In this document: piece by piece, positions 30,875 through 39,849 of the stretch | How positions within the stretch are numbered: the stretch's first letter is position 1 | Layout of the letters: every line of letters starts with the position of its first letter | Source: Streptococcus shenyangsis | Lineage (GTDB): Bacteria > Bacillota > Bacilli > Lactobacillales > Streptococcaceae | DNA: 64,000 nt | Assembly (NCBI RefSeq): GCF_006385785.1 | Contig: NZ_VFSH01000001.1 | Location: 206,728 to 270,727 of the forward strand | Direction: 5' to 3' | The notes under the pieces: model-generated | Told to the model about the DNA's origin: nothing | Databases searched by the model: none | The model's input: the letters and a program-made list of their open reading frames with translations, nothing else | Translations under genes and position numbers: made by a program

Positions 30875-33305
30875 ATGCAATATCAAATTTTAACTGGCCT
30901 GCTTTGACACCAATCTTAAGTGTGCTGCCTGCCACCAAATCTCCCTTAAGAAGAAGTTCTGCTAACTTGTCTTCCACTTCTGTTTGCAGGGTTCTGCGAA
31001 GTGGACGAGCTCCCATCTCTGGGTCATATCCTTGATTTGCCAATAATTTCAGTGCGGAAGCTTGTAATTTCAAGTCAATACCTTTTTCAGCCAAACTTGC
31101 TACTAAAGGTTTGACCATAATCTTCACCACTTCCTGCATATGGTCACTAGATAGGCTATGGAAGACCACCTTTTCATCAATACGGTTAATAAACTCAGGT
31201 CTATAAGCTTTTTTCAGCTCTTCGAACATGCGTTTCTCCATATTTTTCTGATCAAAACGAATATCCTTAGCCCCAAATCCAACTGTCTTGTCATCACGAA
31301 GGGCTGTCGCACCAAGGTTTGACGTCATGATGATAATGGTATTTGAAAAGTCAACCTTGCGTCCCTTACTATCAGTCAAGACACCGTCATCCAAGACCTG
31401 CAAGAGAACATTAAAGATGTCTGGGTGGGCCTTCTCTACTTCGTCAAAGAGGAGAACGGAATAGGGTTTGTTGCGAACCTTCTCGGTCAACTCCCCACCT
31501 TCTTCATAGCCCACATAGCCCGGAGGAGCTCCATTGAGACGGCTGGCTGCAAATTTCTCCATATACTCACTCATATCAAAGCGGATAAGAGCTGATTCGT
31601 CATCAAAAAGAACTTCTGCCAGAGCCTTAGCCAATTCAGTCTTACCGACACCTGTAGGCCCTAAGAACATAAAGGAACCAATCGGACGCTTATGACTGCG
31701 AATCCCTGACTGGTTGCGGCGAATGGCACGGCTAATGCTTGAAACAGCTTGATCTTGGCCGATGACACGTTTGTGCAATTCAGCTTCCAAATTCAGGTAT
31801 TTCTTAGCGTCAGTCTGAGTCAGTTTTTGGACTGGAATACCTGATAAACGACTCAAGGTAGTCAAAATATCAGACTCTGTCACCAAGTCTTTATAGACAG
31901 GCACTTCCTCTTCTTTTGCTATTAGCTGGGCTGCCTGTTTCCACTTGCCATCCATCAAGGCCTTGTCAGCTGGACTCAAACCTGAATCGTCTGCTTTTAC
32001 ATGCTTTACCTTATTTTGCACTGTTGCTGCTGCCTCATCCAAAAGGTCGATAGCAGAATCTGGTAAGTGACGACTAGTTAAGTAACGATGGGCCATCTTA
32101 ACCGCTGTTTCAACCGCTTCATCTGTGATTTGCACACGATGATGTTTCTCATAAGTCGCCTTCAAGCCTTGCAAAATGGTCATGCTGTCTGCCACACTTG
32201 GCTCTTCAATCGTCACTTTAGCGAAACGACGAGAAAGAGCTGTGTCTTTTTCAATGTGTTTTTGGTATTCTTCTTGAGTGGTGGCACCAACCGTTCTCAA
32301 AGTTCCACGCGCCAAGGCTGGTTTCAAGATATTGGCCGCATCTAGAGTTGAGTCAATCCCACTACCAGAACCCATGATAGTGTGGAGTTCATCGATAAAG
32401 AGGATGACTTGGCCATCTTCTTCAATATCCTTAATGATATTGTTCATGCGTTCTTCAAAGTCACCACGGAAACGTGTCCCTGCAACGACATTCATCAAAT
32501 CCAGCTCCAACACGCGCATCTTAGCCATTTCCGCAGGTACATCACCACTAGCAATACGCTGGGCAAGACCAAGCGCCAGAGCTGTTTTCCCGACACCAGC
32601 ATCCCCGACCAAGACAGGATTATTCTTGGTTTTACGGCTCAAGATTTGAATCATACGTGAGATTTCCTTGTCCCGACCGATAACTGGCTCTAACTTGCCA
32701 GAACGCGCTTGCTCTGTCAAATCATGCGTATAGTCCTCGAGACCACCGCTCGGAGTCTGGGGCATGCCCATCATATTGGCCATAGAATTTTGCTTGTCAG
32801 CTACTGTACGATGGCGTTGGCGTAAAGCCTTGAGATCTTCACGAGTCCAGCCTGCTCGTTCTTCTAAATTTCGACGAAGGGCTGCAATCTTAATCTGATC
32901 TTTCTTGTCTTCATAAGAAAAACCAGCCCTCTCCAAGATACGAGTTGCCAAGGCATTGCCATCATGCAAAATCGCATAAAGGACGTGCTCCGTCCCTAGC
33001 ACCTTAGCATGGACCACTGATGCTACATACTCTGCTTCATCAAAAAGGACCTGCAAACGATGAGAAAACGGCAATTCCGTAAAGGTTTCATCCTGGCTAT
33101 AGTCCGTTTCAGTCAGTTCCAAAGCGACCTCTTCTAAACGGTCCATCTCATATGGATAGTCATTTAAAGTTGCCCCTGCCACACTATAACTGTGATTGGA
33201 CATGGCAATCAACAAGTGCCAAGACTCTAGATAACGAGCTCCAAAATGGCCAGCAACCATGTAGGCACTTTCGATACATTCATTCAATGCTTTTGAATAG
33301 TTCAT
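30873..33305 (-). CDS. clpC: ATP-dependent Clp protease ATP-binding subunit ClpC
   Basis: The 810-residue HSP100 protein has an N-terminal Clp_N domain, two AAA+ modules with Walker [11 protein letters not shown] (about 230) and [10 protein letters not shown] (about 546), Walker B FIDELHT and [10 protein letters not shown], and a C-terminal D2-small domain. It unfolds substrates for ClpP. Its ATG lies 1 bp beyond the ctsR stop, so ctsR-clpC is one operon under CtsR. Confidence 0.97.
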   Translation of the reverse strand: MNYSKALNECIESAYMVAGHFGARYLESWHLLIAMSNHSYSVAGATLNDYPYEMDRLEEVALELTETDYSQDETFTELPFSHRLQVLFDEAEYVASVVHAKVLGTEHVLYAILHDGNALATRILERAGFSYEDKKDQIKIAALRRNLEERAGWTREDLKALRQRHRTVADKQNSMANMMGMPQTPSGGLEDYTHDLTEQARSGKLEPVIGRDKEISRMIQILSRKTKNNPVLVGDAGVGKTALALGLAQRIASGDVPAEMAKMRVLELDLMNVVAGTRFRGDFEERMNNIIKDIEEDGQVILFIDELHTIMGSGSGIDSTLDAANILKPALARGTLRTVGATTQEEYQKHIEKDTALSRRFAKVTIEEPSVADSMTILQGLKATYEKHHRVQITDEAVETAVKMAHRYLTSRHLPDSAIDLLDEAAATVQNKVKHVKADDSGLSPADKALMDGKWKQAAQLIAKEEEVPVYKDLVTESDILTTLSRLSGIPVQKLTQTDAKKYLNLEAELHKRVIGQDQAVSSISRAIRRNQSGIRSHKRPIGSFMFLGPTGVGKTELAKALAEVLFDDESALIRFDMSEYMEKFAASRLNGAPPGYVGYEEGGELTEKVRNKPYSVLLFDEVEKAHPDIFNVLLQVLDDGVLTDSKGRKVDFSNTIIIMTSNLGATALRDDKTVGFGAKDIRFDQKNMEKRMFEELKKAYRPEFINRIDEKVVFHSLSSDHMQEVVKIMVKPLVASLAEKGIDLKLQASALKLLANQGYDPEMGARPLRRTLQTEVEDKLAELLLKGDLVAGSTLKIGVKAGQLKFDIA

Positions 33306-33306
33306 C

Positions 33307-33765
33307 TTACTTCCCTTTTCTATCTACCTCTTGTATGACCTGTCGTAGCATATTAGCTCGAAGGACTGGAGCTTCTTCTCCTAAAACGCGATCCAAAGCT
33401 ACTGTCATTAGCAAATTCATCTCCTGCTTGGTCATCAATTCCTGCTCAACCAAAAGTTGCAGAATATCCTCATAAATTTCTTGACTGACCCGCTCACCAA
33501 TCGAGTAAAGCAAATCGCGGAGCATTTCATGATGACTAGAAAACTCAATCCTTCCTATACGAATGTATCCTCCGCCACCACGCTTACTTTCAACCAAGTA
33601 GCCTCTACTTTCCGTAAAGCGTGTCTTGATCACATAGTTAATCTGACTAGGAACAACCTGAAAGGTATCTGCCAACTGACTTCGTTGCAATTCCACAATA
33701 CCAGATTGATCTAAAATCGCCTTGATGTAGGCCTCAATATGATCCGATGTATTTTTAAATCTCAT
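33307..33765 (-). CDS. ctsR: Class III heat-shock repressor CtsR
   Basis: The 152-residue protein has an N-terminal winged helix-turn-helix (RSQLADTFQVVPSQINYVIK, about 28-47) and the glycine-rich wing ESKRGGGGYIRI (about 60-71) that senses temperature in this family. It represses clp genes. The operator sits in its own promoter. The integrated element at 33914 ends about 150 bp upstream of this start. Confidence 0.97.
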   Translation of the reverse strand: MRFKNTSDHIEAYIKAILDQSGIVELQRSQLADTFQVVPSQINYVIKTRFTESRGYLVESKRGGGGYIRIGRIEFSSHHEMLRDLLYSIGERVSQEIYEDILQLLVEQELMTKQEMNLLMTVALDRVLGEEAPVLRANMLRQVIQEVDRKGK

Positions 33766-33790
33766 TACAAACCCACCTCTCTCTTTAAAC

Positions 33791-33835
33791 CTTGACTATC
33801 TTTGACTATACTATCATTTAACACTCTATAAGTCA
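33791..33835 (-). promoter_or_regulatory. CtsR operator and ctsR promoter
   Basis: The minus strand reads AGTCAAAGATAGTCAAG at 33791-33807, the tandem heptad (A/G)GTCAAA-NNN-(A/G)GTCAA recognised by CtsR. A TTGACT -35 lies at about 33830-33835 and a TATAGT-type -10 overlaps the operator. Autorepression is expected. The promoter lies wholly between ctsR and attL, so insertion did not remove it. Confidence 0.85.
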
Positions 33836-33913
33836 AATTTTTAGAGCTCAGCCCTTGAAAATACTGACTTTCTTTAAAAACATTTAGGCATTAAAACGCC
33901 TTAGTTTTTCTTG

Positions 33914-33938
33914 AAAGTTCCTAAAAAAGTCCACAAAA
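33914..33938. other. attL, left attachment site
   Basis: AAAGTTCCTAAAAAAGTCC followed by ACAAAA matches attR (45720-45744) at 24 of 25 positions (C versus T at the eighth). Confidence 0.8.
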
Positions 33939-33957
33939 AAGAGCCCTAAAAAGGGCG
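33935..33957 (-). terminator. Terminator at the left end of the element
   Basis: The stem GCCCT / AGGGC has a 4-base loop and TCTTTTTT on the minus strand. It would stop leftward element transcripts before ctsR. Confidence 0.7.
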
Positions 33958-33987
33958 TAATATTGATGAGTTCAGCAGGCAAGAAAC

Positions 33988-34013
33988 TAGCACGGTCAGA
34001 CGTGCTTTTTTTA
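33988..34013 (+). terminator. Plus-strand hairpin with T-run
   Basis: The stem GCACG / CGTGC is followed by TTTTTTT. No plus-strand gene precedes it in the element, so it may end an unseen short RNA or protect against inward transcription. The rest of 33958-34245 shows no convincing gene. Confidence 0.6.
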
Positions 34014-34245
34014 TTACCTGGTAATATTATAGCATATCCTCTCAAACTTATATATAACCAGAATCCCGCAAAAGAAAAAGATAAAAGCATAGAGGATAGG
34101 GAAAAAGCTGTTCTTACTTTTATTTTATCAAATAGCAATATGAGAAGCAAGGATAAAAAGCCCTCAGAAATAAATCTAAGGACTTAAATAACGATGTGTT
34201 GGTTTGCTCACTTAATTAGTCTACTTAATACTATTCAATTATAGT

Positions 34246-34590
34246 TTACTTTGAAATGTTCTTAATCCTTTCTGTAAATTTTTGAATCGCATTCAGTTCT
34301 GCAGGTCTTAAATGAGGGTACGCCTTAGTCCTCCCCCCATTTCGTTTAATATGTCCAAATTCAAGTAAATGAGTAAGAGAGCCGTATTTAAAACTATATA
34401 CGACCCAAACTCCATTTCTCACTCTTTTCTTACGCCATCCTTTTGAATATTTACCTGTTCTTTTAGGGCTAGTTTCCTTTAATTCTTTAACTGTTTCTTT
34501 AGCGACTTGCTCCGCAATTTTATCAACTTCTTCATTAACCTCTTCGCAATATTCTGCTAAAATATTTGCTAATTGTGCTGCTAAATCCAT
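34246..34590 (-). CDS. HK97 gp10-like phage structural protein
   Basis: The 114-residue protein has an acidic helical N-terminus, then the typical ETSPKRTGKYSKGW and LLEFGHIKRNGG stretches of the HK97 gp10 (head-tail connector/tail completion) family, and ends AHPH-like LRPAELNAIQKF. In a full prophage it would sit among head-tail genes; here it stands alone at the left end. It might modify helper capsids or tails, which is inference. Confidence 0.75.
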   Translation of the reverse strand: MDLAAQLANILAEYCEEVNEEVDKIAEQVAKETVKELKETSPKRTGKYSKGWRKKRVRNGVWVVYSFKYGSLTHLLEFGHIKRNGGRTKAYPHLRPAELNAIQKFTERIKNISK

Positions 34591-34726
34591 TTTCTAAAAA
34601 CTCCTTCTATTTTTTTAAAATATCAACTTTTTACCCCCTTTTTGGTTGACAGCTTCCGACTTGGAAAAAGTTACCGCTCCCGGTACCTAAAATCAACGAA
34701 AATGCTTTACAAAGTGGGGGGGAGTG

Positions 34727-35137
34727 TCAATATCCTTTCAGTTCTATAAATCTTTTAGCGATTACTTTTCTTCGACTATTTATATAACGAGTAGTTTTAT
34801 TTAGTTTCTCTGCCACGTCTTCCCAAGTCGCACCAGCTTCTAAATATCTCATTTTAAAAATGACTAGATCACTTTCAATTAAGTTTTCCATCAAGGTATC
34901 TACAACTAGTTTGAAGCCTTCTAAATATCTTAGTGTTTGGTCTTCTTCAATTCTAATGATTGTCGCTTCAGTAGGACTAGATACTGTCTTGCCTTTCCCA
35001 CCAGTATAATCTTCAGCGCTATGTTTCTTATTATGTATTAGTTCCTGTCTTCTCAAATAAATTTTATTAGCAAGCGTTCTATACCGTCCTAACTCAATAT
35101 CTATCCCGTCCAAGTCTCTGTTACTCAACTCGTACAT
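34727..35137 (-). CDS. ArpU/DUF722-like phage transcriptional regulator
   Basis: The 136-residue protein is mostly helical with a C-terminal sigma-like helix-turn-helix region (YLEAGATWEDVAEKLNKTTR, about 102-121, followed by RRKVIAKRF). Proteins of this kind end early or start late operons in Gram-positive phages and act as late regulators. The start at 35137 has GGAGGT 8 bp upstream; the in-frame ATG at 35182 does not. It precedes the gp10-like gene and could control it. Confidence 0.7.
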   Translation of the reverse strand: MYELSNRDLDGIDIELGRYRTLANKIYLRRQELIHNKKHSAEDYTGGKGKTVSSPTEATIIRIEEDQTLRYLEGFKLVVDTLMENLIESDLVIFKMRYLEAGATWEDVAEKLNKTTRYINSRRKVIAKRFIELKGY

Positions 35138-35514
35138 AGGCAAGTACCTCCACTTAAATTTTAAAAATTTTTTATCTTGCAATTTGTCAAATTGTAAATT
35201 CTGTCAAACTGACAAAAAGCGCTAAAAGCCTTCCAACACTCCACTTATCAGGTATCATTGTTTTAAGTTTGACAACTCTTCAGTATGACAAGTTCAAGGG
35301 AAATTTCTTTAATTTATCCCCTCAGTTTCTCATATCTTACATTCTGTGAAACTCACTCCATTCTGTAAACCCCTGATATACCTTGCTTTCAAGCTATTAC
35401 TTCTTTTCAGTTTATGCTTACTTTGTTATGTGAAACTTAGTAAAGCATAAAAGTAGGACTAGCGATATTTCTTTTGTTTGAGCCATATATCACTAGCCTT
35501 ACTTAATTTGTTCC
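35138..35514. promoter_or_regulatory. Non-coding region with clustered TGTCA/TTGACA inverted repeats
   Basis: No gene seen in 377 bp. It holds CAATTTGTCAAATTG (35180-35194, a perfect 7-bp inverted repeat), TGTCA-AAC-TGACA (35202-35214), more TTGACA/TGACA copies near 35270-35290, and ATTCTGT at 35198, 35341 and 35360. A larger imperfect inverted repeat (TTTATGCTTACT / AGTAAAGCATAAA) spans 35411-35452, and a hairpin near 35451-35507 may terminate the upstream coiled-coil gene. It could be an operator array or a packaging/replication cis site. Confidence 0.45.
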
Positions 35515-36063
35515 CTATTTTTCTAAATACTCTTTAATGTCCCGATATTCCTTAGAAAAATTCATCCATCCGCTAGAATCAGGGGTTAAGAATGGTAGGA
35601 CAGTAAGCGGACTTACTTCTGTTCGATACGGCGATAGAGAATGTCTCTGACTTATTTCTCTGACTACACCTGTATGAATTTCTTCTACATCCTTCTTCAG
35701 TTCTTGAATTTCATCATATGCGTCCAAAATTCGTCTAAGTTTCTTTCGGTATTGTTTATAGATCTTCTTAGTTTCCATCCGTTGCTTAGTTTCTTTAAAA
35801 ATGTATTCAAAGATGACTGCATTAGCTTCTGAAAAATCACTATCAAATTTTTCCTGAAGGCCATTAATAGCTTTTTCCATCTTTCCCAGCTGCTCTAAAG
35901 ATTCTAAGTTATTTGACAAAAAAGAATCTATGTTCTCAAATGAAACTGCTTGATTGCCTAACAGGCTTTTCCTTTTTTCGCTTAACTGTTCTCGTGCTGA
36001 ATTAATCTTACTTTTTTTATTATCTAGATCATCCAGTGTTTCAAATACTTGATTAATATCCAT
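35515..36063 (-). CDS. Coiled-coil satellite protein, unknown (next to capsid gene)
   Basis: The 182-residue, highly charged, mostly helical protein has likely coiled coils at about 8-90 and 95-140 and a C-terminal part with SPLTVLPFLTPDSSGW. I do not recognise it. It lies 9 bp downstream of the capsid-like gene, so a scaffolding or capsid-size role is possible, but nothing in the sequence proves it. Confidence 0.65.
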   Translation of the reverse strand: MDINQVFETLDDLDNKKSKINSAREQLSEKRKSLLGNQAVSFENIDSFLSNNLESLEQLGKMEKAINGLQEKFDSDFSEANAVIFEYIFKETKQRMETKKIYKQYRKKLRRILDAYDEIQELKKDVEEIHTGVVREISQRHSLSPYRTEVSPLTVLPFLTPDSSGWMNFSKEYRDIKEYLEK

Positions 36064-36072
36064 TTCTTTCTC

Positions 36073-36933
36073 CTAGTTCCATTGAATAAAGTAACCACAA
36101 TCTGCTTCAACTTTTTTTACATCAAATCGGGTATGTAAAATCAACCGTTTCCCAAAATAGTCATTCGCATTCACCCAACTAAGTGTATCTTTCTTGCGAT
36201 CAAACAAAGTAACAAAATTTTCTAGATCTCCGATAAAGCCTTTTTTGTCACCTTTGTTCCCTAATGTCGTATCATCTACAATTAAAAAGTTATCTACAAA
36301 GAATGTTTCACTTGTCCCTGTCTCTTTATCAACTTTAAGAAGATAATTTCCTGAAGTGTCTTTCATTTTGTCTAAGACATTAAATAGTGATTGACTAATA
36401 ACCATAGATACATTGCGCTCTGGATTGATTAAAGAAACAATAGATTTCAAGTCGTCCATACTTGTAGCAGTCTGCACTTTCGCAGTTTGGAGAATTTTCC
36501 CAATCTCTCTATTTCGTGTTCTACGTTTTAATTTAATAATCTTCTTACCAAGAAAATCCGTTAAATTATATTGGCCATCGTCTAATTGTTCCTGTGAAAA
36601 ATCAAGTTTTCCACTGAATAATTTAACTAAGTAATCAACGCTGATAGTTTTCTTTTTATCTTCTTCTGTTCTATCAACCGAATTTTCGCTAACTTCTTGT
36701 AATGAATCATATTCAAAGTCAGTTACTTCATACTTCCCGCCACGGGTACAAGTCTCAATAACATTTACTAGATCAACCAGTTCTTTACGTTGATGTTCAT
36801 CTTCATAACTATCAAGGATTGGTTTTTCAATGAGTACATGATTATTTTCTACGTTCATCCCTCTAGTGTTATAACCTGTACTTCGAATATAAGCTTCTAG
36901 ATTTTCTTTTTGTTTAGCTAAGTTAGTTGTCAT
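36073..36933 (-). CDS. HK97-fold major capsid-like protein of the satellite
   Basis: The 286-residue protein resembles phage major capsid proteins: an N-terminal helical region, then VNVIETCTRGGKYEV, a central DLKSIVSLINPERNVSMVIS segment and a C-terminal E-loop/P-domain-like DNFLIVDDTTLG and KGFIGDLENFVTLFDRK. It is shorter than typical free-phage capsids (about 300-400 residues). The start at 36933 is chosen since AAGGAG, within the in-frame ATG codon block at 36948, lies 6 bp upstream. A satellite-encoded capsid would allow its own particles or redirect helper assembly. Confidence 0.7.
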   Translation of the reverse strand: MTTNLAKQKENLEAYIRSTGYNTRGMNVENNHVLIEKPILDSYEDEHQRKELVDLVNVIETCTRGGKYEVTDFEYDSLQEVSENSVDRTEEDKKKTISVDYLVKLFSGKLDFSQEQLDDGQYNLTDFLGKKIIKLKRRTRNREIGKILQTAKVQTATSMDDLKSIVSLINPERNVSMVISQSLFNVLDKMKDTSGNYLLKVDKETGTSETFFVDNFLIVDDTTLGNKGDKKGFIGDLENFVTLFDRKKDTLSWVNANDYFGKRLILHTRFDVKKVEADCGYFIQWN

Positions 36934-36981
36934 TTTTTGCTCCTTCATCTTTTAATATCTGATTTTTGTTTATAATTTTTT

Positions 36982-37212
36982 CTAAAATTCTTTGCTCTTA
37001 GCTTTTCTTTTATGACTCTCCGAGCCTTTAGAATCATTTTTTCTAGATTTTGATTTGTCTTGTTTGTTAGCATATTTTTCTAGTATTTCTTGTTTCCGTT
37101 GTTCTAAGCTATCATCTTCTTTTTTACACTGAGAAAAGATTTTCTGTCTTTTATCTGGATCCATAGAAAACTTATTGGCTACTACATACCCTAAAGAAGT
37201 ATCTCCTGACAT
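36982..37212 (-). CDS. Small basic satellite protein, unknown
   Basis: The 76-residue protein starts MSGDTSLGYVVANKFSMDPD and ends in a Lys/Ser-rich tail (KSRKNDSKGSESHKRKAKSK). The start at 37212 follows GTGAGGGAG. The basic tail suggests nucleic-acid or capsid-interior contact. It is the first gene after the internal terminator at 37243, ahead of the capsid gene. Family not recognised. Confidence 0.6.
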   Translation of the reverse strand: MSGDTSLGYVVANKFSMDPDKRQKIFSQCKKEDDSLEQRKQEILEKYANKQDKSKSRKNDSKGSESHKRKAKSKEF

Positions 37213-37239
37213 CTCCCTCACCCCCTTTCTATGCAAACA

Positions 37240-37285
37240 AAAAGGGACATACCACTAGCATTATATGCTTACGGTATGTCCCTGA
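37240..37285 (-). terminator. Strong terminator separating replication and structural modules
   Basis: The perfect 11-bp stem AGGGACATACC / GGTATGTCCCT is followed by TTTTTGTTT on the minus strand. Late genes to its left would need read-through or a separate promoter. Confidence 0.9.
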
Positions 37286-37301
37286 GTTGTTCTCAATAGA
37301 C

Positions 37302-37463
37302 TTATTTTTTAGTTTCTTTTTTGACTAGATGAGTAAATTTCCCATCTGAATAGAATAAAGTTATCTCTCCAAAACTTGGAACTTTTTCTATCTCTATTAT
37401 ACCACATTTTTCGTAGACAACAAAGCCTTTTTCTGTTGCAAATCGCATTTTATCATCATTCAT
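37302..37463 (-). CDS. 53-residue satellite protein, unknown
   Basis: The reading frame starts MNDDKMRFATEKGFVVYEKC and ends THLVKKETKK. Its ATG overlaps the stop of the DnaC-like gene (ATGA), with GGGGAG upstream, which strongly suggests coupled translation. It is short, with no membrane segment, and has alternating hydrophobic strands. Family not recognised. Confidence 0.7.
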   Translation of the reverse strand: MNDDKMRFATEKGFVVYEKCGIIEIEKVPSFGEITLFYSDGKFTHLVKKETKK

Positions 37464-38305
37464 TGAAATTCTCCCCTCACTGTGTTTATAGTGTATCTCT
37501 TGTCTTTGATCGTGAAAGCCTTGAAAGTGTTCCCTTCTAAACCTTTCAAAATCCTACTTGAGTTTCTAGCATTGTATACCGTCCGCAGTTCACTACTATC
37601 TAGGTTCGTGTTGAAAATCGTAGTTTCTCGATTATTGATAATATCAAACAAGAAATCCTGTTCCCAATCGCTCTTAGGGGTTACCGTCCCATTTTTTGCC
37701 CCCAGGTCATCAATGATTAGAAAATCAACATCAACAAGCTTTTTAACCGCCTCATACTCTGTTAAGTTTGCATTTCTTCCATAAGCCCAGCCTTCTTTTA
37801 TCTGCTTGATAATCTCGGTTAAGCTGACAAACAAGACGCTCTTAGGCTCGTTCTTCTCTCTGAAGCTCTCATTGATTTCTTTGGCCAGGGCAAGAGATAA
37901 ATGACTTTTTCCTATTCCTGTGCTACCGCTGATTAAAGTATTTCCCGTCATACCTGCAAGGTACTTCTGGGCTTGCCCCTTTACAAACTCTAACATCTGA
38001 CTCTCCTCTGTCGTCTTAACAAAGAAATTATCAAACGTTGCCCCCTTCAACTCGTTAGGAATCGTACTATCACGCATTAAGACATCATAAGTTTTAAAGT
38101 AAGCTTGCCTGTCCTCGAACTGCTGTAATAAGTCTTGCTCTTTTTGTTTAATCTCTCCCTTTACACACTCTGGGCAAAATGCTTGTAGTTTTCTTTCTGA
38201 ACTCCCTAACACTGGTACAGAAATTTCCCAATAATTTACCTGGTGAATATCGCAAACTGTATCTGATATTTTTCTGTTATTAAATTCTTTAAATTGTTCC
38301 TTCAT
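37460..38305 (-). CDS. DnaC/IstB-like helicase loader ATPase
   Basis: The 281-residue AAA+ protein has an N-terminal zinc-like part (CDIHQVNYWE and FCPEC), Walker A GSTGIGKSHLSLAL (about 142-155) and Walker B FLIIDDLGA (about 196). Such proteins load the host replicative helicase at a phage or satellite origin. It follows the replisome organizer gene by 11 bp. Confidence 0.88.
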   Translation of the reverse strand: MKEQFKEFNNRKISDTVCDIHQVNYWEISVPVLGSSERKLQAFCPECVKGEIKQKEQDLLQQFEDRQAYFKTYDVLMRDSTIPNELKGATFDNFFVKTTEESQMLEFVKGQAQKYLAGMTGNTLISGSTGIGKSHLSLALAKEINESFREKNEPKSVLFVSLTEIIKQIKEGWAYGRNANLTEYEAVKKLVDVDFLIIDDLGAKNGTVTPKSDWEQDFLFDIINNRETTIFNTNLDSSELRTVYNARNSSRILKGLEGNTFKAFTIKDKRYTINTVRGEFQ

Positions 38306-38316
38306 CTTCGCAACTC

Positions 38317-39177
38317 CTAAAATGGTAGATCTGGGAAGTTATCTTCAGATTTCCCTCTTATTGTTTTAGGCTTTTGATTCAAATAACCGTCAAACTTAGA
38401 TCCGAAAAGTGTTTCAGGTCTCAGATATTTAGAAAATTCAGGACTATCCTTCCATTCTGCCGTTTTAATATCTATCACCTGTTTAAAATCTTCAAGTGTA
38501 TAGCCTTCTTTGAATCGTGCTAGTAAAAGCCTTTTAGTCTTGTCAACAAATTTATATCTCTTGTTAGCTACTTGATTCAGATAAGCAATAGGAACCCAAA
38601 GTTCTTTATGTTTTGTTTTCTCTAAATCTTTTATAGCTGTTTCTTCAAGCCAAGTAGGAAAAGTGAAGTCGGGATTTCCCGACAATATATTATCTAAATA
38701 TAAATTATTACTCTTACTATTAACTCTATTCTCTTTCTCTATCTCTGTTGGACATGAGTTGGAAATAGTCTTTTTATTTTGGACATTCTCCAATTTTGGT
38801 AAATTTTGACTATTTTTTCTTTGGTCTCGCTTGTATTTTGCCCAATTTGTTTCACTCTCAACCATGGCTTTTGCTTGTGATAATGTAGCATGGCCATCAT
38901 CGTCTATCTGAATCAGTCCACATTTTGTAAAATATGCAACTGTCATATTTATATCATCTTCAGAAACATCAAGTTTTAAAGCTAATTCCTGTACCAAGCT
39001 ATCAAAATATCCTTCATAGTACAAAATACAATCATCTTCTAAACTTTCCAACATAAGACGGATATAAATAACTGTCATAGTGTAGCCACCAGGCATATTT
39101 TTAAGTCGTTTAATAAAAAGATTATCAAAAAACTTCTTGTCAACTTTTAACCAAAAATATATTTTAGTCTTTGCCAT
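38317..39177 (-). CDS. Replisome organizer (Phage_rep_org_N plus C-terminal conserved domain)
   Basis: The 286-residue protein has an N-terminal DnaD-like winged helix region (KIYFWLKVDKKFFDN start; YFTKCGLIQIDDDG wing), a variable linker rich in Asn/Ser (about 125-165) and a C-terminal helical domain (IAYLNQVANKRYKF, ARFKEGYTLEDFKQVID) common in phage replication proteins. It should bind the element's origin and recruit the DnaC-like loader. GGGGGT precedes two tandem ATGs; I use the second, though the first (39180) is equally possible. Confidence 0.85.
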   Translation of the reverse strand: MAKTKIYFWLKVDKKFFDNLFIKRLKNMPGGYTMTVIYIRLMLESLEDDCILYYEGYFDSLVQELALKLDVSEDDINMTVAYFTKCGLIQIDDDGHATLSQAKAMVESETNWAKYKRDQRKNSQNLPKLENVQNKKTISNSCPTEIEKENRVNSKSNNLYLDNILSGNPDFTFPTWLEETAIKDLEKTKHKELWVPIAYLNQVANKRYKFVDKTKRLLLARFKEGYTLEDFKQVIDIKTAEWKDSPEFSKYLRPETLFGSKFDGYLNQKPKTIRGKSEDNFPDLPF

Positions 39178-39436
39178 CATCTACCCCCAAAAACTTTAAA
39201 ACGTCTGAGATTTTATAATACGCTTTTCTAGTATCTTCAATAGGCGGTATATACTGTGGTAGTCCCGCACCTTCCCATTTTATCAAGGTTTTATCTCCTA
39301 TGCCCAGTTCTTCCTTTAGTTCCACCTTGCTGATCAAATCTAATCTTTTTTGAGGTACTTTCTCATGGCTTTTTAAATACCGTTCCACTGCTTCCAAAAT
39401 CTTAGACTTTAAATCTTCAATCATTTTTTCAAACAT
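39164..39436 (-). CDS. MerR/excisionase-type helix-turn-helix protein
   Basis: The 90-residue protein has an N-terminal helix, then ELKEELGIGDKTLIKWEGAG, a helix-turn-helix with a following KAYYKISDVLKFLG helix, as in DUF-type excisionase/AlpA-like regulators. The start at 39436 has GGGGGT 8 bp upstream. It overlaps the replisome organizer gene by 14 bp. It may act as activator or excisionase for the element. Confidence 0.7.
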   Translation of the reverse strand: MFEKMIEDLKSKILEAVERYLKSHEKVPQKRLDLISKVELKEELGIGDKTLIKWEGAGLPQYIPPIEDTRKAYYKISDVLKFLGVDDGKD

Positions 39437-39437
39437 C

Positions 39438-39647
39438 TTAGTACCCCCATGGCTTAACCGCTGCAAGCTGAATATATCGCCCATAATCAGGGTTTAAATC
39501 TTCGCTATATGTTTCTGTTATCTGTGTACTTTCTCGCTCAATTCGGGCGCTTTTTTGGCGGTCTAGGTGGTTTAGATAGATTAGTAAACCAATAGCTACC
39601 ACAATAAAGATAACCGCCTGTATGTTGGTTAAATCTAACTCATTCAT
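39438..39647 (-). CDS. Small single-pass membrane protein of the satellite
   Basis: The 69-residue protein has a membrane helix (AVIFIVVAIGLLIYLNHL, about 11-28) followed by a basic, cytoplasmic-looking tail. It overlaps the upstream gene by 8 bp and abuts the downstream one. Function unknown; such proteins occur in early regions of streptococcal phages. Confidence 0.6.
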   Translation of the reverse strand: MNELDLTNIQAVIFIVVAIGLLIYLNHLDRQKSARIERESTQITETYSEDLNPDYGRYIQLAAVKPWGY

Positions 39648-39849
39648 GTTTTATCCCCTTTCTATAGTCATTAGCCTGTTGAGTATGTTCTGAAATGAGT
39701 TGGTTCATAGCTTGGATTACTGTATTTAGTAAAGCTGATGATTGTTTACTGTCTTCCATACTAGCCATTTCTAAGACTAGTAGAGTATCAGTTAACTGAC
39801 AACAAAGCCCCTCATAATCTACTAGAACATCATTTGTATTTACTGTCAT
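39640..39849 (-). CDS. Small acidic satellite protein, unknown
   Basis: The 69-residue helical protein starts MTVNTNDVLVDYEGLCCQLT. The start at 39849 follows GGAAAT; the upstream in-frame ATG at 39900 lacks a clear site. It is in an overlapping cluster with its neighbours. Not recognised. Confidence 0.55.
   Translation of the reverse strand: MTVNTNDVLVDYEGLCCQLTDTLLVLEMASMEDSKQSSALLNTVIQAMNQLISEHTQQANDYRKGIKHE

Noticed and set aside
33884-34187. Frames on both strands at the left end of the satellite (74 and 88 codons)
   Set aside because: They overlap each other and two terminators, lack ribosome sites and show no protein character.
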